A stretch of DNA of 37,946 nucleotides from Halomonas elongata (GCF_029081005.1 NZ_JAJQTQ010000031.1:1-37946); one strand, 5' to 3'. Shown: positions 1-7,847, counted from the first letter of the stretch. Notes: a model not told the origin generated them from the sequence alone. Program-made: numbers and translations.

Positions 1-77
1 CAGCTTCCAGCTTCCAGCTTCCAGCTTCCAGCTTCCAGCTTCCAGCTTCCAGCTTCCAGCTTCCAGCTTCCAGCTTC
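1..77. repeat. Perfect heptamer array (CAGCTTC) x 11
   Basis: Eleven exact tandem copies of the 7-base unit CAGCTTC run from the window edge to base 77, so the array may continue upstream. The same unit recurs as a 5-copy array beside the phosphofructokinase gene at 33556-33593, and related units occur at 21443 and 37897. The array lies about 120 bases upstream of an acyl-CoA dehydrogenase gene; the gene to its left is outside the window. It is not a CRISPR array because the unit is too short and there are no spacers. Confidence 0.95.
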
Positions 78-120
78 AGAATTGAAACGAACGCTTGACT
101 GTCATGCTCCGCGAGCGTAA

Positions 121-140
121 TTTCAAACAAATGTTTGAAA
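121..140. promoter_or_regulatory. PsrA-like palindromic operator
   Basis: A palindrome with 9-base arms around a central AA (TTTCAAACA-AA-TGTTTGAAA). Its core CAAAC-N4-GTTTG fits the published PsrA consensus (G/C)AAAC-N2-4-GTTTG(/C). PsrA is a TetR-family regulator that is released by long-chain fatty acids and represses beta-oxidation genes in Pseudomonas. The site lies 54 bases upstream of the acyl-CoA dehydrogenase start, an apt target. Assignment to PsrA is inferred; another TetR-family regulator could use it. Confidence 0.6.
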
Positions 141-194
141 ATCGGTTTGCCAGCGATAGGCTGCTTCCTGCGTCCACGTTCGAGGAGAGAGACA

Positions 195-2006
195 ATGCCC
201 GACTACCAGGCCCCCTTGCGTGATCTGCGCTTCGTCATGGACGAGATGCTCGATTATCCGACCCATTACGCGGGATTGCCCGGTGGCGAGGAGGCGACGC
301 CCGATGTGGTGGGGGCGATCCTCGAGGAGGGCGCGCGCTTCGCGCGGGAAGAACTGCTGCCGTTGAACCAGAGTGGCGACCTGGAAGGCTGTCTTCTCGA
401 GGGCGGCGAGGTCAAGACGCCCAAGGGGTTCAAGGAGGCGTATCACCAGTACGTGGAAGGTGGCTGGCCGGGCCTGGCCGCGGATCCGGAGCAGGGCGGG
501 CAGGGGTTGCCGCCCTCGCTGGCCATGGTGCTCTCGGAGATGATCTGTGCCACCAATCTGGCCTGGGGCATGTATCCGGGGCTGTCCCATGGGGCCGCCG
601 ATGCCTTGCGTCATCATGGCACCGAACAGCAGAAGAGCACTTACCTGACCAAGCTGGTCGAGGGCGTGTGGACCGGGACCATGTGCCTGACCGAGCCCCA
701 TTGCGGCACCGATCTGGGGCTGATCAAGACCCGGGCGGTACCTCAGGATGACGGCAGCTTCGCTGTCACCGGCACGAAGATCTTCATCTCTGCCGGTGAA
801 CACGATCTGGCCGAGAACATCGTTCACCTGGTGCTGGCCAAGCTGCCGGATGCGCCGGCCGGCTCCAGGGGGATTTCCCTGTTCGTGGTGCCGAAGTTCG
901 TGCCGGATGCCGATGGCAATCCGGGCGAGCGGAACGGCGTGAGTTGCGGGTCTCTCGAACACAAGATGGGCATTCACGGCAATGCCACTTGCGTGATGAA
1001 CTTCGATGGCGCCCGAGGCTTCCTGGTCGGCAGGCCCCACAAGGGCCTGGCCTGCATGTTCACCATGATGAATGCCGCGCGTATCGGGGTGGGAATCCAG
1101 GGACTCGGGCTCACCGAGGCCAGCTTCCAGAATGCCCTGATGTATGCACGGGATCGCCTGCAGATGCGTGGGCTTTCCGGCGCCAAGGCCGAGGACAAGC
1201 CGGCCGATCCGATCATTGTTCACCCGGATGTCCGCCGCATGCTGCTGACCCAGAAGGCCTTCGCCGAAGGCGGCCGCATGCTGGTGCTCTACACGGCACA
1301 GATGGTCGATGTGGTGGAGCGCAGTGACGATGCCGGGCAGCGCGAGCACGCCGAGACCCTGCTGGGCCTGCTGACGCCCATCGTCAAGGCCTTTCTCACC
1401 GAGGTCGGGTTCGAGGCGACCAACGAGGGCGTGCAGGTGTTCGGCGGCCATGGCTTCATCCAGGAATGGGGCATGGAGCAACTGGTGCGTGATGCCCGTA
1501 TCACTCGTCTCTATGAGGGCACCACGGGCATCCAGGCCCTCGATCTGCTGGGACGCAAGGTGCTGATGAGCCAGGGCGAGACGCTCAAGGTCTTCACCAG
1601 GGAGATCCATAAATTCTGTCAGGCCGAGGAAGGCAATCCCGCCATGGCCGAGTTCGTGCGTCCGTTGGCCAAGCTCAATGCCGAGTGGGGTGAATTGACC
1701 ATGGGCGTGGGCATGAAGGCCATGAACGACCGCGAGGAAGTGGGAGCGGCCAGCGTCGATTACCTGATGTATGCCGGCTACGTGACGCTTGCCTACCTGT
1801 TCGCCCGTGCCGTGAAGCAGGCCCGGACGGCGCTGGAAACCAGCACCGATGATGCCGCCTTCTATCGCGCCAAGATCAACACTGCACGTTTCTTCTACGA
1901 ACGACTGCTGCCGCGTACCCGTGCCCATGCCCGGATGGTCCAGGCCGGTGGCGAGTCGCTGATGGCACTGTCCCCCGACGACTTCGGTCGCGGGTTCGAA
2001 ATCTGA
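195..2006 (+). CDS. Acyl-CoA dehydrogenase with C-terminal extension domain (DmdC/FadE type)
   Basis: FAD-dependent flavoenzyme of 603 residues, expected to introduce the trans-2 double bond into an acyl-CoA, passing electrons to ETF. The order is an N-terminal helical domain, a middle beta domain (residues about 160-280, with the MCLTEPHCGTDLG stretch typical of the family) and a C-terminal helical domain. A family glutamate sits in YEGTTGIQ (Glu441), the likely catalytic base. A further C-terminal domain of about 120 residues is typical of the long DmdC-like subfamily (3-methylmercaptopropionyl-CoA dehydrogenase and relatives); the substrate cannot be read from sequence. The ATG at 195 was chosen because GAGGAGAGAG precedes it. 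A TTG at 135 would add 20 atypical residues and start inside the palindrome. The gene is monocistronic and closed by a strong terminator. Confidence 0.9.
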   Translation: MPDYQAPLRDLRFVMDEMLDYPTHYAGLPGGEEATPDVVGAILEEGARFAREELLPLNQSGDLEGCLLEGGEVKTPKGFKEAYHQYVEGGWPGLAADPEQGGQGLPPSLAMVLSEMICATNLAWGMYPGLSHGAADALRHHGTEQQKSTYLTKLVEGVWTGTMCLTEPHCGTDLGLIKTRAVPQDDGSFAVTGTKIFISAGEHDLAENIVHLVLAKLPDAPAGSRGISLFVVPKFVPDADGNPGERNGVSCGSLEHKMGIHGNATCVMNFDGARGFLVGRPHKGLACMFTMMNAARIGVGIQGLGLTEASFQNALMYARDRLQMRGLSGAKAEDKPADPIIVHPDVRRMLLTQKAFAEGGRMLVLYTAQMVDVVERSDDAGQREHAETLLGLLTPIVKAFLTEVGFEATNEGVQVFGGHGFIQEWGMEQLVRDARITRLYEGTTGIQALDLLGRKVLMSQGETLKVFTREIHKFCQAEEGNPAMAEFVRPLAKLNAEWGELTMGVGMKAMNDREEVGAASVDYLMYAGYVTLAYLFARAVKQARTALETSTDDAAFYRAKINTARFFYERLLPRTRAHARMVQAGGESLMALSPDDFGRGFEI

Positions 2007-2046
2007 TCCTTGTGGCTCTCTCTGATCAGGCGCTCTGATCGGTGTT

Positions 2047-2074
2047 GCGGCGGGCCTTGCCCGCCGCTTTTTTT
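2047..2074 (+). terminator. Rho-independent terminator of the acyl-CoA dehydrogenase gene
   Basis: A perfect 9-base-pair GC stem (GCGGCGGGC / GCCCGCCGC, loop CTT) is followed by seven T residues, 40 bases after the stop codon. This is a textbook intrinsic terminator. Confidence 0.93.
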
Positions 2075-2082
2075 ATGTCCTG

Positions 2083-2239
2083 GCGGGTCGATGCTCACCA
2101 TCGCCAGGCCGAAGCGATGGGGGCGAGGGTGCTGATGCCACCCGAGGACCAGCCCTATGGGGGGCGCTTGTACTGTTGTCGAGATCTCGAGGGGCATCTC
2201 TGGAACTTCGGCAGCTATGACCCCTGGCGGGATGCCTGA
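2083..2239 (+). pseudogene. Truncated VOC (glyoxalase/bleomycin-resistance) family gene, 3' remnant
   Basis: The frame reads VDAHHRQAEAMGAR, then a PPEDQPYGGRLY stretch, then DLEGHLWNFGSYDPW and a stop. This matches the last ~50 residues of a VOC-superfamily protein: the alpha helix, the PYG-R strand, and the DPEGH-W metal/substrate strand. The N-terminal ~70-90 residues are absent. Immediately upstream the sequence is the acyl-CoA dehydrogenase terminator, so no start, ribosome site or first half of the fold is present. I read it as a deletion remnant joined to the terminator. The open frame from an upstream TTG (2042) would translate the terminator stem and is unlikely to be expressed. Confidence 0.75.
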
Positions 2240-2286
2240 ATCGGGAGACCTGCCATTCTGTTCTGATGCCAGGCACCGGTCGGGCG

Positions 2287-3081
2287 TCAGGCGATGCTGT
2301 CCACCACGCCGCCGTCCACCCGCAGGGCGCCGCCGCTGGTGGCCGAGGCCTGGGGCGAGGCGGCATAGACGACCATGTTGGCGACTTCCTCGACAGTGGC
2401 GGCGCGCTGGATGATCGAGCTGGGCCGCTGGGCCATCACGAAGTCCCGCGCGGTGTCTTCCATCGACTTGCCGCTCTCTTTCTGCTGCTCGGCGAGCATC
2501 TCCTGAACGCCTTCGGAGAGGGTGGGTCCCGGTAGTATCGCGTTGACCGTGACTCCGGTGCCGGCCAGGCGCTTGGCCAGTCCTCGCGACAGGGACAGGT
2601 AGGCGGTCTTGGTCACGCCGTAGTGGATCATGTCGTCGGGGATATTCAGCGCCGACTCCGACGACAGGAAGAGGATACGCCCCCAGCCGCGCTCGACCAT
2701 GCCGCCCGCATAGGCGCGCGACAGGCGTACGCCGGACATCACGTTGACGTCGAAGAAGCGCTGCCATTCGTCGTCCGGGGTGTCGAAAAAGTCCTGAGGG
2801 CCGAAGATGCCGACGTTGTTGACCAGGATATCGACATCGGGCTCGGCGGTGAGCATGGCGTCACAGCCATCGGCACTGCCGAGATCGGCGGCCACGCCGC
2901 GGGCATCGGCGTTCGGTACCTGCTGGCGCAGGCGTTCCAGGGCGTCGTTGACGGCGCCCTGTCGGCGCCCGTTCAGCACCACGCTGGCTCCGCTGTCTGC
3001 CAGGCCCTTGGCGATGGCGAAGCCGATGCCCCCGGTGGAGCCGGTAACAATGGCAGTCTTGCCGGTCAGGTCGATCTGCAT
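2287..3081 (-). CDS. Short-chain dehydrogenase/reductase (SDR) family oxidoreductase
   Basis: Cytoplasmic NAD(P)-dependent oxidoreductase of 264 residues with a Rossmann fold. The cofactor motif TGSTGGIG is at residues 13-20, the structural NNVG motif at about 88-91, a catalytic serine in SSES at about 140-143, and the YxxxK pair is Tyr154/Lys158. The end GGALRVDGGVVDSIA is the usual SDR C-terminus. The ATG at 3081 follows GGAGGCTTCC on the minus strand. The gene is divergent from a GNAT acetyltransferase, with a palindrome between them. The substrate is unknown; classical SDRs of this length include FabG-like and xenobiotic carbonyl reductases. Confidence 0.88.
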   Translation of the reverse strand: MQIDLTGKTAIVTGSTGGIGFAIAKGLADSGASVVLNGRRQGAVNDALERLRQQVPNADARGVAADLGSADGCDAMLTAEPDVDILVNNVGIFGPQDFFDTPDDEWQRFFDVNVMSGVRLSRAYAGGMVERGWGRILFLSSESALNIPDDMIHYGVTKTAYLSLSRGLAKRLAGTGVTVNAILPGPTLSEGVQEMLAEQQKESGKSMEDTARDFVMAQRPSSIIQRAATVEEVANMVVYAASPQASATSGGALRVDGGVVDSIA

Positions 3082-3117
3082 GGAAGCCTCCTTGAGTCAC
3101 GATCACGTATCATGAGC

Positions 3118-3139
3118 TTGATAGATAGCACTCTAACAA
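3118..3139. promoter_or_regulatory. Candidate operator in the SDR/GNAT divergent region
   Basis: An imperfect palindrome of 22 bases (TTGATAGA-N6-TCTAACAA; 7 of 8 arm positions match, with a perfect inner TAGA/TCTA). It lies 36 bases upstream of the SDR start in an AT-rich patch of otherwise GC-rich DNA. The size and form suit a TetR-family repressor, but no regulator gene adjoins it. Confidence 0.45.
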
Positions 3140-3246
3140 ATAGGCCGGCCGCGTCGCGACAAGCTCGTGACGGCAAGCCCATGACGGCAAGAGAGAAGCG
3201 ACAAGGTGGGGACAGGTGGCTCGCGGAGCGAATTTGACGATGGCAT

Positions 3247-3262
3247 GCTTGAACCTTCAAGC
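3247..3262. promoter_or_regulatory. Perfect palindrome before the GNAT gene
   Basis: A 7+2+7 perfect inverted repeat (GCTTGAA-CC-TTCAAGC) ends just upstream of the AAGGAGG ribosome site at 3269-3275. It could be an operator or a 5' leader hairpin controlling the acetyltransferase gene. A third TTCAAG copy overlaps the ribosome site at 3265-3270. Confidence 0.4.
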
Positions 3263-3283
3263 GATTCAAGGAGGAAGCGCATC

Positions 3284-3868
3284 ATGACTGTCATGCCGTC
3301 ACGACCTCGCGAGGTCTCCGACGAGATCACCATGGCGCCATTGGATCGCCATCATGCCTCGGCGCTTTTTGACGCCGTCGATGCCAACCGGCCCACGCTG
3401 CGCGAGTGGCTGCCCTGGGTGGATGCCACCCGATCGGTCGACGATAGCCGTGCCTTCATCGACTCGGTCATGGAGGAATGGCGGGCCGGTACCGCCATGC
3501 ATTTCGCCATCCTGTGGCGGGGCAGCCTGGTAGGCGCCTGCGGGTTCAATCGAATCGTGGCGCGTCGGCGCCTGGCGGCACTGGGGTATTGGTTGGCCCA
3601 TGACGTCACCGGCTGCGGCATCGTCACCGCCTGTGTGCGCGAGTTGCTGGAACTCGGCTTCGGCGAGCTGCGGCTGCATCGCATCGAGCTGCATTGCGGC
3701 GAGCACAACGCGAAGAGCCGTGGCGTGGCCGAGCGCCTGGGGTTTACCGAGGAAGGGCGGTTGCGGGAGTGCGAATGGCTCGGCGAGCAACCCGTGACGC
3801 ACCTGGTATACGGTATGCTGGCGCGCGAAATGTCGCCTGCAGAGGAGATGAGTGACATCGGGCGATGA
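3284..3868 (+). CDS. GNAT family N-acetyltransferase, RimJ/RimL-like
   Basis: Probable acetyl-CoA-dependent N-acetyltransferase of 194 residues. The N-terminal strand (EITMAPLDRHHASALF), the REWLPWVD segment and the late stretch HNAKSRGVAERLGFTEEGRLRE match the RimJ/RimL branch that acetylates N-terminal residues of ribosomal proteins or small substrates. The usual Q/RxxGxG/A acetyl-CoA loop is weak here (AHDVTGCGIVTACV). The ATG at 3284 was chosen because AAGGAGG lies 8 bases upstream; a GTG-type start at 3206 would add 26 residues of poor quality. It is divergent from the SDR gene. The target is unknown. Confidence 0.85.
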   Translation: MTVMPSRPREVSDEITMAPLDRHHASALFDAVDANRPTLREWLPWVDATRSVDDSRAFIDSVMEEWRAGTAMHFAILWRGSLVGACGFNRIVARRRLAALGYWLAHDVTGCGIVTACVRELLELGFGELRLHRIELHCGEHNAKSRGVAERLGFTEEGRLRECEWLGEQPVTHLVYGMLAREMSPAEEMSDIGR

Positions 3869-3929
3869 GAAGGGATCCAGCGTGACCAAGACGTCGCAAG
3901 CTTTGGTATGAAAAAAGTTCGGGGGACCC

Positions 3930-4406
3930 GTGGAGAAAATCCTGATCAGCGCCTGCCTGTTGGGCCAGCCGGTGCGCTACGATGGCCGCGCCAAGACACA
4001 GGAGAGTACGATCCTGGCGCGTTGGCGCGAGGAAGGGCGGCTGGTGGCGGTATGCCCGGAGGTGCAGGCCGGGCTCGCCACGCCCCGTGAGCCGGCGGAG
4101 ATCCAGGCGGGTAACGGCCGCGATGTTCTCGATGGTACCGCCCGCGTCATTGCCCGTGATGGCGAGGATGTCACCCCGGCCTTTCTGCGCGGTGCCGACC
4201 TGGCATTGGCGCTCTGCCAGCGCCATGGCATCCGTTATGCCATTCTCACCGAGGCCAGCCCATCCTGTGGCAGCCAGCGTATCTACGATGGCGGCTTCGC
4301 CGGTCGCACGATGGCTGGCATGGGCGTGACCTCGGCGCTGCTGGCGCGGCATGGCGTGGACGTCTTCAGCCAGCATGAGCTCGAGCGGGTGGCGGCGTTG
4401 TTGTGA
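3930..4406 (+). CDS. DUF523 family protein
   Basis: Small cytoplasmic protein of 158 residues of the DUF523 family. Visible family motifs are the N-terminal ISACLLG (residues 6-12), VCPEVQAGL near residue 50, and EASPSCGSQRIYDG near residue 107. The conserved cysteines suggest a metal or Fe-S site, which is a guess; the family's function is unknown to me. A GTG start at 3930 is used because the ISACLLG motif normally lies within a few residues of the N-terminus and GGGGGACCC precedes it. An ATG at 3908 is in another frame and encodes an arginine-rich shadow. Confidence 0.82.
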   Translation: MEKILISACLLGQPVRYDGRAKTQESTILARWREEGRLVAVCPEVQAGLATPREPAEIQAGNGRDVLDGTARVIARDGEDVTPAFLRGADLALALCQRHGIRYAILTEASPSCGSQRIYDGGFAGRTMAGMGVTSALLARHGVDVFSQHELERVAALL

Positions 4407-4497
4407 GTGGCCCCGTAGGGAGTGGCCCGTGTCGTGAGACAGCGGACTATCCTGTCCTTGTCATGACCCATCATTTCCCGCAACGAGGACGGCTGAC

Positions 4498-5130
4498 ATG
4501 CCAGAGACGCTCGTTTTCTATACCAATCCCTTGTCGCGCAGCAGTATTGTCCACTGGATGCTCGAGGAGGTTGGTGCTGATTATCGAATGGAAGTGCAGG
4601 AGTTCGGCGATGCCATGAAGTCGCCGGCGTATCTGGCCATCAACCCGATGGGCAAGGTGCCGGCGATTCGTCATGGCGATGTGGTGGTCACCGAGGCCGC
4701 CGCGATCTGTGCCTATCTCGCCGATGCCTTCCCGGAGGCCGGTCTGGCACCGGCACCTGCCGAACGTGGCGATTACTATCGTTGGCTGTTCTTTGCTGCC
4801 GGTCCGCTGGAAGCGGCAGTCTCCCTGAAGGGATGCGGCTTTCAGCCGACACCCGAGCAGGAGAGAATGTTGGGATTCGGCCGCCTCGAGCGCGTGATCG
4901 AGACCCTGGAGAGGGCTGTCGATGGCAAGGGTTATATCGCCGGCAATCGCTTTTCCGCGGCCGATGTCTATGTCGGTTCGCACCTGAGCTGGGGCATGCA
5001 GTTCGGCACGATCGAGAAGCGGCCGGCGTTCGAGACCTACTGCCGAGGCCTCGAGGCGCGCCCGGCGTCACGCCGGGTCAGGGAGTACGTCGAGCGCGAG
5101 ATGGCAGCGAGGGGCTGGTCTCCCGATTAA
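4498..5130 (+). CDS. Glutathione S-transferase family protein
   Basis: Cytosolic glutathione transferase-like protein of 210 residues. It has an N-terminal thioredoxin-fold domain (LVFYTNPLSRSSIVHWMLEE, the cis-proline segment NPMGKVPAIRH near residue 50, and TEAAAI) and an all-helical C-terminal domain with the N-capping motif GNRFSAADVYVGSHL. The Ser in PLSRS could activate glutathione. The ATG is preceded by GAGGACGG. The stop codon interlocks with that of the convergent VOC gene. The natural substrate is unknown; detoxification or a small-molecule conjugation role is typical. Confidence 0.88.
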   Translation: MPETLVFYTNPLSRSSIVHWMLEEVGADYRMEVQEFGDAMKSPAYLAINPMGKVPAIRHGDVVVTEAAAICAYLADAFPEAGLAPAPAERGDYYRWLFFAAGPLEAAVSLKGCGFQPTPEQERMLGFGRLERVIETLERAVDGKGYIAGNRFSAADVYVGSHLSWGMQFGTIEKRPAFETYCRGLEARPASRRVREYVEREMAARGWSPD

Positions 5131-5504
5131 CCCGCCTGGTTGTCGACCTGGAAGAGCCCGAAGGTATTGCCCTCGGGGTCGAGGAAGTAGCCCTGCCAGC
5201 AGGTACCGGGTATGGCGAAGATCGGCAGGGCGACTTGGCCGCCGAGGCTGGCGATGCGTTCGGCGCTGGCGTGGATATCGTCGACCTCGAAGGAGCAGGT
5301 GAAGGCGTTGGTACCGCACTCATCCGGTGGCGTGGCGGCGGGACGTTGCAGCAGGCCGCCTTGCATGCCGCCGGTGTCGATGCGCCAGTAGTCCACCGGT
5401 AGTCCTTCGACTCGAGTGAACGTCCAGCCGAAGAGTTCGCCATAGAAGTGGCGGGCGCGGTCAGGCGACTCGGCCTGGATCTCGAAGTAGAGATGGGTGG
5501 TCAT
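5127..5504 (-). CDS. VOC family (glyoxalase/bleomycin resistance-like) protein
   Basis: Small protein of 125 residues with two beta-alpha-beta-beta-beta modules. It begins THLYFEIQAESPDRARHFYGELFGW and ends WQGYFLDPEGNTFGLFQVD, the standard VOC signature. The metal-ligand pattern differs from glyoxalase I (His5 and a late Glu in DPEGN are candidates), so it may be a lyase, dioxygenase-like or binding protein. The end overlaps the glutathione transferase gene by four bases: the palindrome TTAA at 5127-5130 serves as stop on both strands. Confidence 0.87.
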   Translation of the reverse strand: MTTHLYFEIQAESPDRARHFYGELFGWTFTRVEGLPVDYWRIDTGGMQGGLLQRPAATPPDECGTNAFTCSFEVDDIHASAERIASLGGQVALPIFAIPGTCWQGYFLDPEGNTFGLFQVDNQAG

Positions 5505-5540
5505 GCGACCTCCGATATGTCCGGGTGCTGGCAGTTCTGG

Positions 5541-6089
5541 TCATTTCCACTTGATATTACAGCCCATGGACGGCTTCTGCGTGTCGCTGGGCGCCTGGCC
5601 GGCCAGTACGTCATCGGCGGCCTCGCGGAGGTCGTGCCCGGTCACCGGCACATCCTGGCTCGGACGGCTGTCGTCAAACTGGCCTCGATAGGCGAGCCTG
5701 TGATGGTGATCGAACAGGAAGAAGTCCGGGGTGCAGGCCGCATCGAAAGCCCGCGCCACGTCCTGGGTCTCGTCGACCAGATAGGGAAAGGTATAGCCGC
5801 GTTCTCGGGCTTCCTCCAGCATGCGCTTGGGTCGATCCTCGGGATGGGCCTGGAAATCGTTGCTGTTGATGCCGACCACCGCCAGGCCTCGTGCCTGATA
5901 CTCGCGGGTGAAGTCGGCGAGCGCATCGGCCAGATGCTTCACGAAGGGACAATGGTTGCACATGAAGATGACCAGCAGCGGCTGGTCGGTATAGTCCTCG
6001 CTGCTCACCAGATGGCCTGCGGTGTCGGGCAGGCGGAAGGTGGGCAGGGGGCTTTGTAGATCGATCATTCGGGAGGGCGTCAGGGACAT
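5541..6089 (-). CDS. Thioredoxin-like / AhpC-TSA family redoxin
   Basis: Predicted thiol redox protein of 182 residues with one thioredoxin-fold domain. The active-site motif is CNHCP (Cys44, Cys47) in LLVIFMCNHCPFVKH, followed by the redoxin insertion GLAVVGINSNDFQAHPED and the cis-Pro loop ACTPDFFLFD. No signal peptide is visible, so it is probably cytoplasmic. The family (often annotated as thioredoxin family protein) is common in marine bacteria and its partner is unknown. The ATG at 6089 follows GAAGGAGCC. The C-terminus ends in a lone cysteine segment, SMGCNIKWK, seen in many homologues. Confidence 0.87.
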   Translation of the reverse strand: MSLTPSRMIDLQSPLPTFRLPDTAGHLVSSEDYTDQPLLVIFMCNHCPFVKHLADALADFTREYQARGLAVVGINSNDFQAHPEDRPKRMLEEARERGYTFPYLVDETQDVARAFDAACTPDFFLFDHHHRLAYRGQFDDSRPSQDVPVTGHDLREAADDVLAGQAPSDTQKPSMGCNIKWK

Positions 6090-6110
6090 GACAGGCTCCT
6101 TCGCGTTGCG

Positions 6111-6129
6111 GATATCTCTCGAGGATATC
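6111..6129. promoter_or_regulatory. GATATC inverted pair upstream of the redoxin gene
   Basis: Two GATATC words flank a near-palindromic TCTCGAG centre 22 bases upstream of the redoxin start, just before its ribosome site. This could be an operator or part of the core promoter. No regulator is identified. Confidence 0.3.
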
Positions 6130-6179
6130 AGCCCGGCTGGAGGGTGAAAGGCCCTGGCCTGCGGTACCGCCTGGTCGTG

Positions 6180-6497
6180 CTACCGGGCACTGTCCTCCGG
6201 AGAGGGATACCCTAGGGCGAGGCGTAGCCGCTCGGCATGACTGGCCACCCAGTCGGGGTCGATGGGGCCCCAGTCGTGAATCACGTAATGACCGATATTG
6301 TGGCGCTGTCCGGGGGCGGGCTCGAACTCGCAATGGATGTCCAGCTCGGCCAGTGCCGACAGGGTGTCCTGGGCGGTGCGCCTCGGCATGCCCGTGGCGG
6401 CGACGATCGCCGGCACGCTGTCGGTACCGGCGGCAATCAGATGGGCCACGTAGAGACGGCGATAGAAGCTTGACTGGGTCTTGTTGAGTGACGTCAT
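6180..6497 (-). CDS. Winged helix-turn-helix protein (HTH_43-like)
   Basis: Small basic protein of 105 residues. The segment LIAAGTDSVPAIVAATGMPRRTAQDTLSALAELDI (about residues 20-55) is a helix-turn-helix with a recognition helix starting MPRRTAQ, followed by a wing-like stretch and the conserved-looking HYVIHDWGPIDPDWVASH tail. It resembles the HTH_43 family of short winged-helix proteins in gammaproteobacteria, whose targets are not known to me. It lies 33 bases downstream of bioA on the same strand and could be co-transcribed, though nothing ties it to biotin. Confidence 0.75.
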   Translation of the reverse strand: MTSLNKTQSSFYRRLYVAHLIAAGTDSVPAIVAATGMPRRTAQDTLSALAELDIHCEFEPAPGQRHNIGHYVIHDWGPIDPDWVASHAERLRLALGYPSPEDSAR

Positions 6498-6530
6498 GAA
6501 CTGGGCACGATCAGAGAGTGTTCCGCCATG

Positions 6531-7805
6531 CTACCGAAACCAGTCTTTCATCGCCTCGGTGATCTGGCGCATTTCCTCCGGGGATGTGATGTAGGCGGGC
6601 ATGGTGTACAGCCAGCGGCCGAAGGAACGCAGCCAGACACCCTGGCGTCTGGCGAAATCCGCCGCGCCCTCGAGCGAGTCGGCATCGTGGACCTCGATCG
6701 CGGCGGTGGCGCCCAGCACGCGCACATCGGCCACGGCCGGATGGGCACCTAACGCCGTGTCGTCCAGCAGTTCCGTGCGCAGTATCTGATTCAGGGCCGC
6801 GATGCGCCCCAGGTAGTCGTCTTCCTCGAAGACCGCCAGGCTCTCCAGGGCAACACGGCAGGCCAGGGGGTTGCCCATGAAGGTCGGACCGTGCATGAAG
6901 GCATGAAGTTCGCTGTCGCCGATGAAGGCATCGTGCACGCGGTCGGTGGCCAGGGTGGCGGCATGGCCGAGATAGCCACCGGTCAGCCCCTTGGAGAGCA
7001 CCATGATGTCCGGCGTTACCTCGGCATGCTCGGCGGCGAACATACGCCCCGTGCGGCCGAAGCCGGTGGCGACTTCGTCGAGGATCAGCAGGACATCGAA
7101 TTCCTCGCAGAGCTTGCGGGCCCCGCGCAGGTAGCCCGGCGAGGTCATGTTGAGACCGCCGGCGGCCTGCAGCAGCGGCTCCATGAGCAGAGCAGCGATC
7201 TCGTGGTGATGGGCTTCCAGGACTGCCCGCAGGGCATCGAGATCAGCCTGAACGGCGTCATCCTCGGCATCGAACGAGGCGGTGGGCGCCGGCGCGAAGT
7301 GGTGTTGCGGCAGGAAACCGGCGAACAGCGAGTGCATGCCTTCCTCGGGATCGCAGACCGCCATGCAACCGGCGGTGTCGCCGTGATAGGCCTTCATCAG
7401 CGACAGCATGCGATGCTTGCCGGGTTGGCCGCGCAGATACTGGTACTGCACGGCCATCTTCATGGCGACCTCCATGCCAACCGAGCCGCTGTCCGAATAG
7501 AAGACGTGGTTGAGGCCTTCCGGGGTGATACGTACCAGTTCCCGGGCCAACCGGTCGGCGGGATCGTGGGTCAGGCCGCCGAGCATCACGTGGCAGAGTT
7601 CATCGGCCTGCTGCTGGATGGCACGCACCAGGCGTGGATGGCGATAGCCATGAATCATGCACCACCAGGAGCAGGTGGCATCCAGCAGCGACTCGCCGCT
7701 GTCCAGGGTGAAACGAGGGCCATCGCCGCCGACGACCCTGGGGGCGGGGGACTGGGTCTTGAGATGGGCATAGGGATGCCAGACGGGGGAAGCGGAAGCG
7801 CTCAT
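6531..7805 (-). CDS. bioA: Adenosylmethionine-8-amino-7-oxononanoate aminotransferase
   Basis: PLP enzyme of 424 residues that transfers the amino group of S-adenosylmethionine to KAPA (8-amino-7-oxononanoate), giving DAPA in biotin synthesis. Visible features are WHPYAHLKTQ at the N-terminus, CSWWCMIHGY (the WW pair near residue 48 shapes the KAPA pocket), SGSVGMEVAMKMAVQY for phosphate binding, LDEVATGFGRTG with the PLP Asp243, and VLSKGLTGGYLG with the Schiff-base Lys272. Length is normal for the family. It lies 4.4 kb from the end of the bioBFHCD operon, separated by a variable region and a tRNA gene. A BirA-like box lies 43 bases upstream. Confidence 0.96.
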   Translation of the reverse strand: MSASASPVWHPYAHLKTQSPAPRVVGGDGPRFTLDSGESLLDATCSWWCMIHGYRHPRLVRAIQQQADELCHVMLGGLTHDPADRLARELVRITPEGLNHVFYSDSGSVGMEVAMKMAVQYQYLRGQPGKHRMLSLMKAYHGDTAGCMAVCDPEEGMHSLFAGFLPQHHFAPAPTASFDAEDDAVQADLDALRAVLEAHHHEIAALLMEPLLQAAGGLNMTSPGYLRGARKLCEEFDVLLILDEVATGFGRTGRMFAAEHAEVTPDIMVLSKGLTGGYLGHAATLATDRVHDAFIGDSELHAFMHGPTFMGNPLACRVALESLAVFEEDDYLGRIAALNQILRTELLDDTALGAHPAVADVRVLGATAAIEVHDADSLEGAADFARRQGVWLRSFGRWLYTMPAYITSPEEMRQITEAMKDWFR

Positions 7806-7847
7806 CGGATCTCCGGGCAGACCATGCGAATGTGCCTCGCACTTTAC

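Noticed and set aside
123..1928. Long open frame (601 codons) antisense to the acyl-CoA dehydrogenase
   Set aside because: It is a shadow of a high-GC gene: His/Gly/Gln-rich without domain motifs, and it fully overlaps a well-supported gene. The same applies to long antisense frames over bioF/bioB, gabD, accC, dsbD, pfp and mpl.
2042..2239. Intact 65-residue gene from TTG 2042
   Set aside because: It would begin inside the terminator stem, and the encoded protein is only the C-terminal third of a VOC fold.
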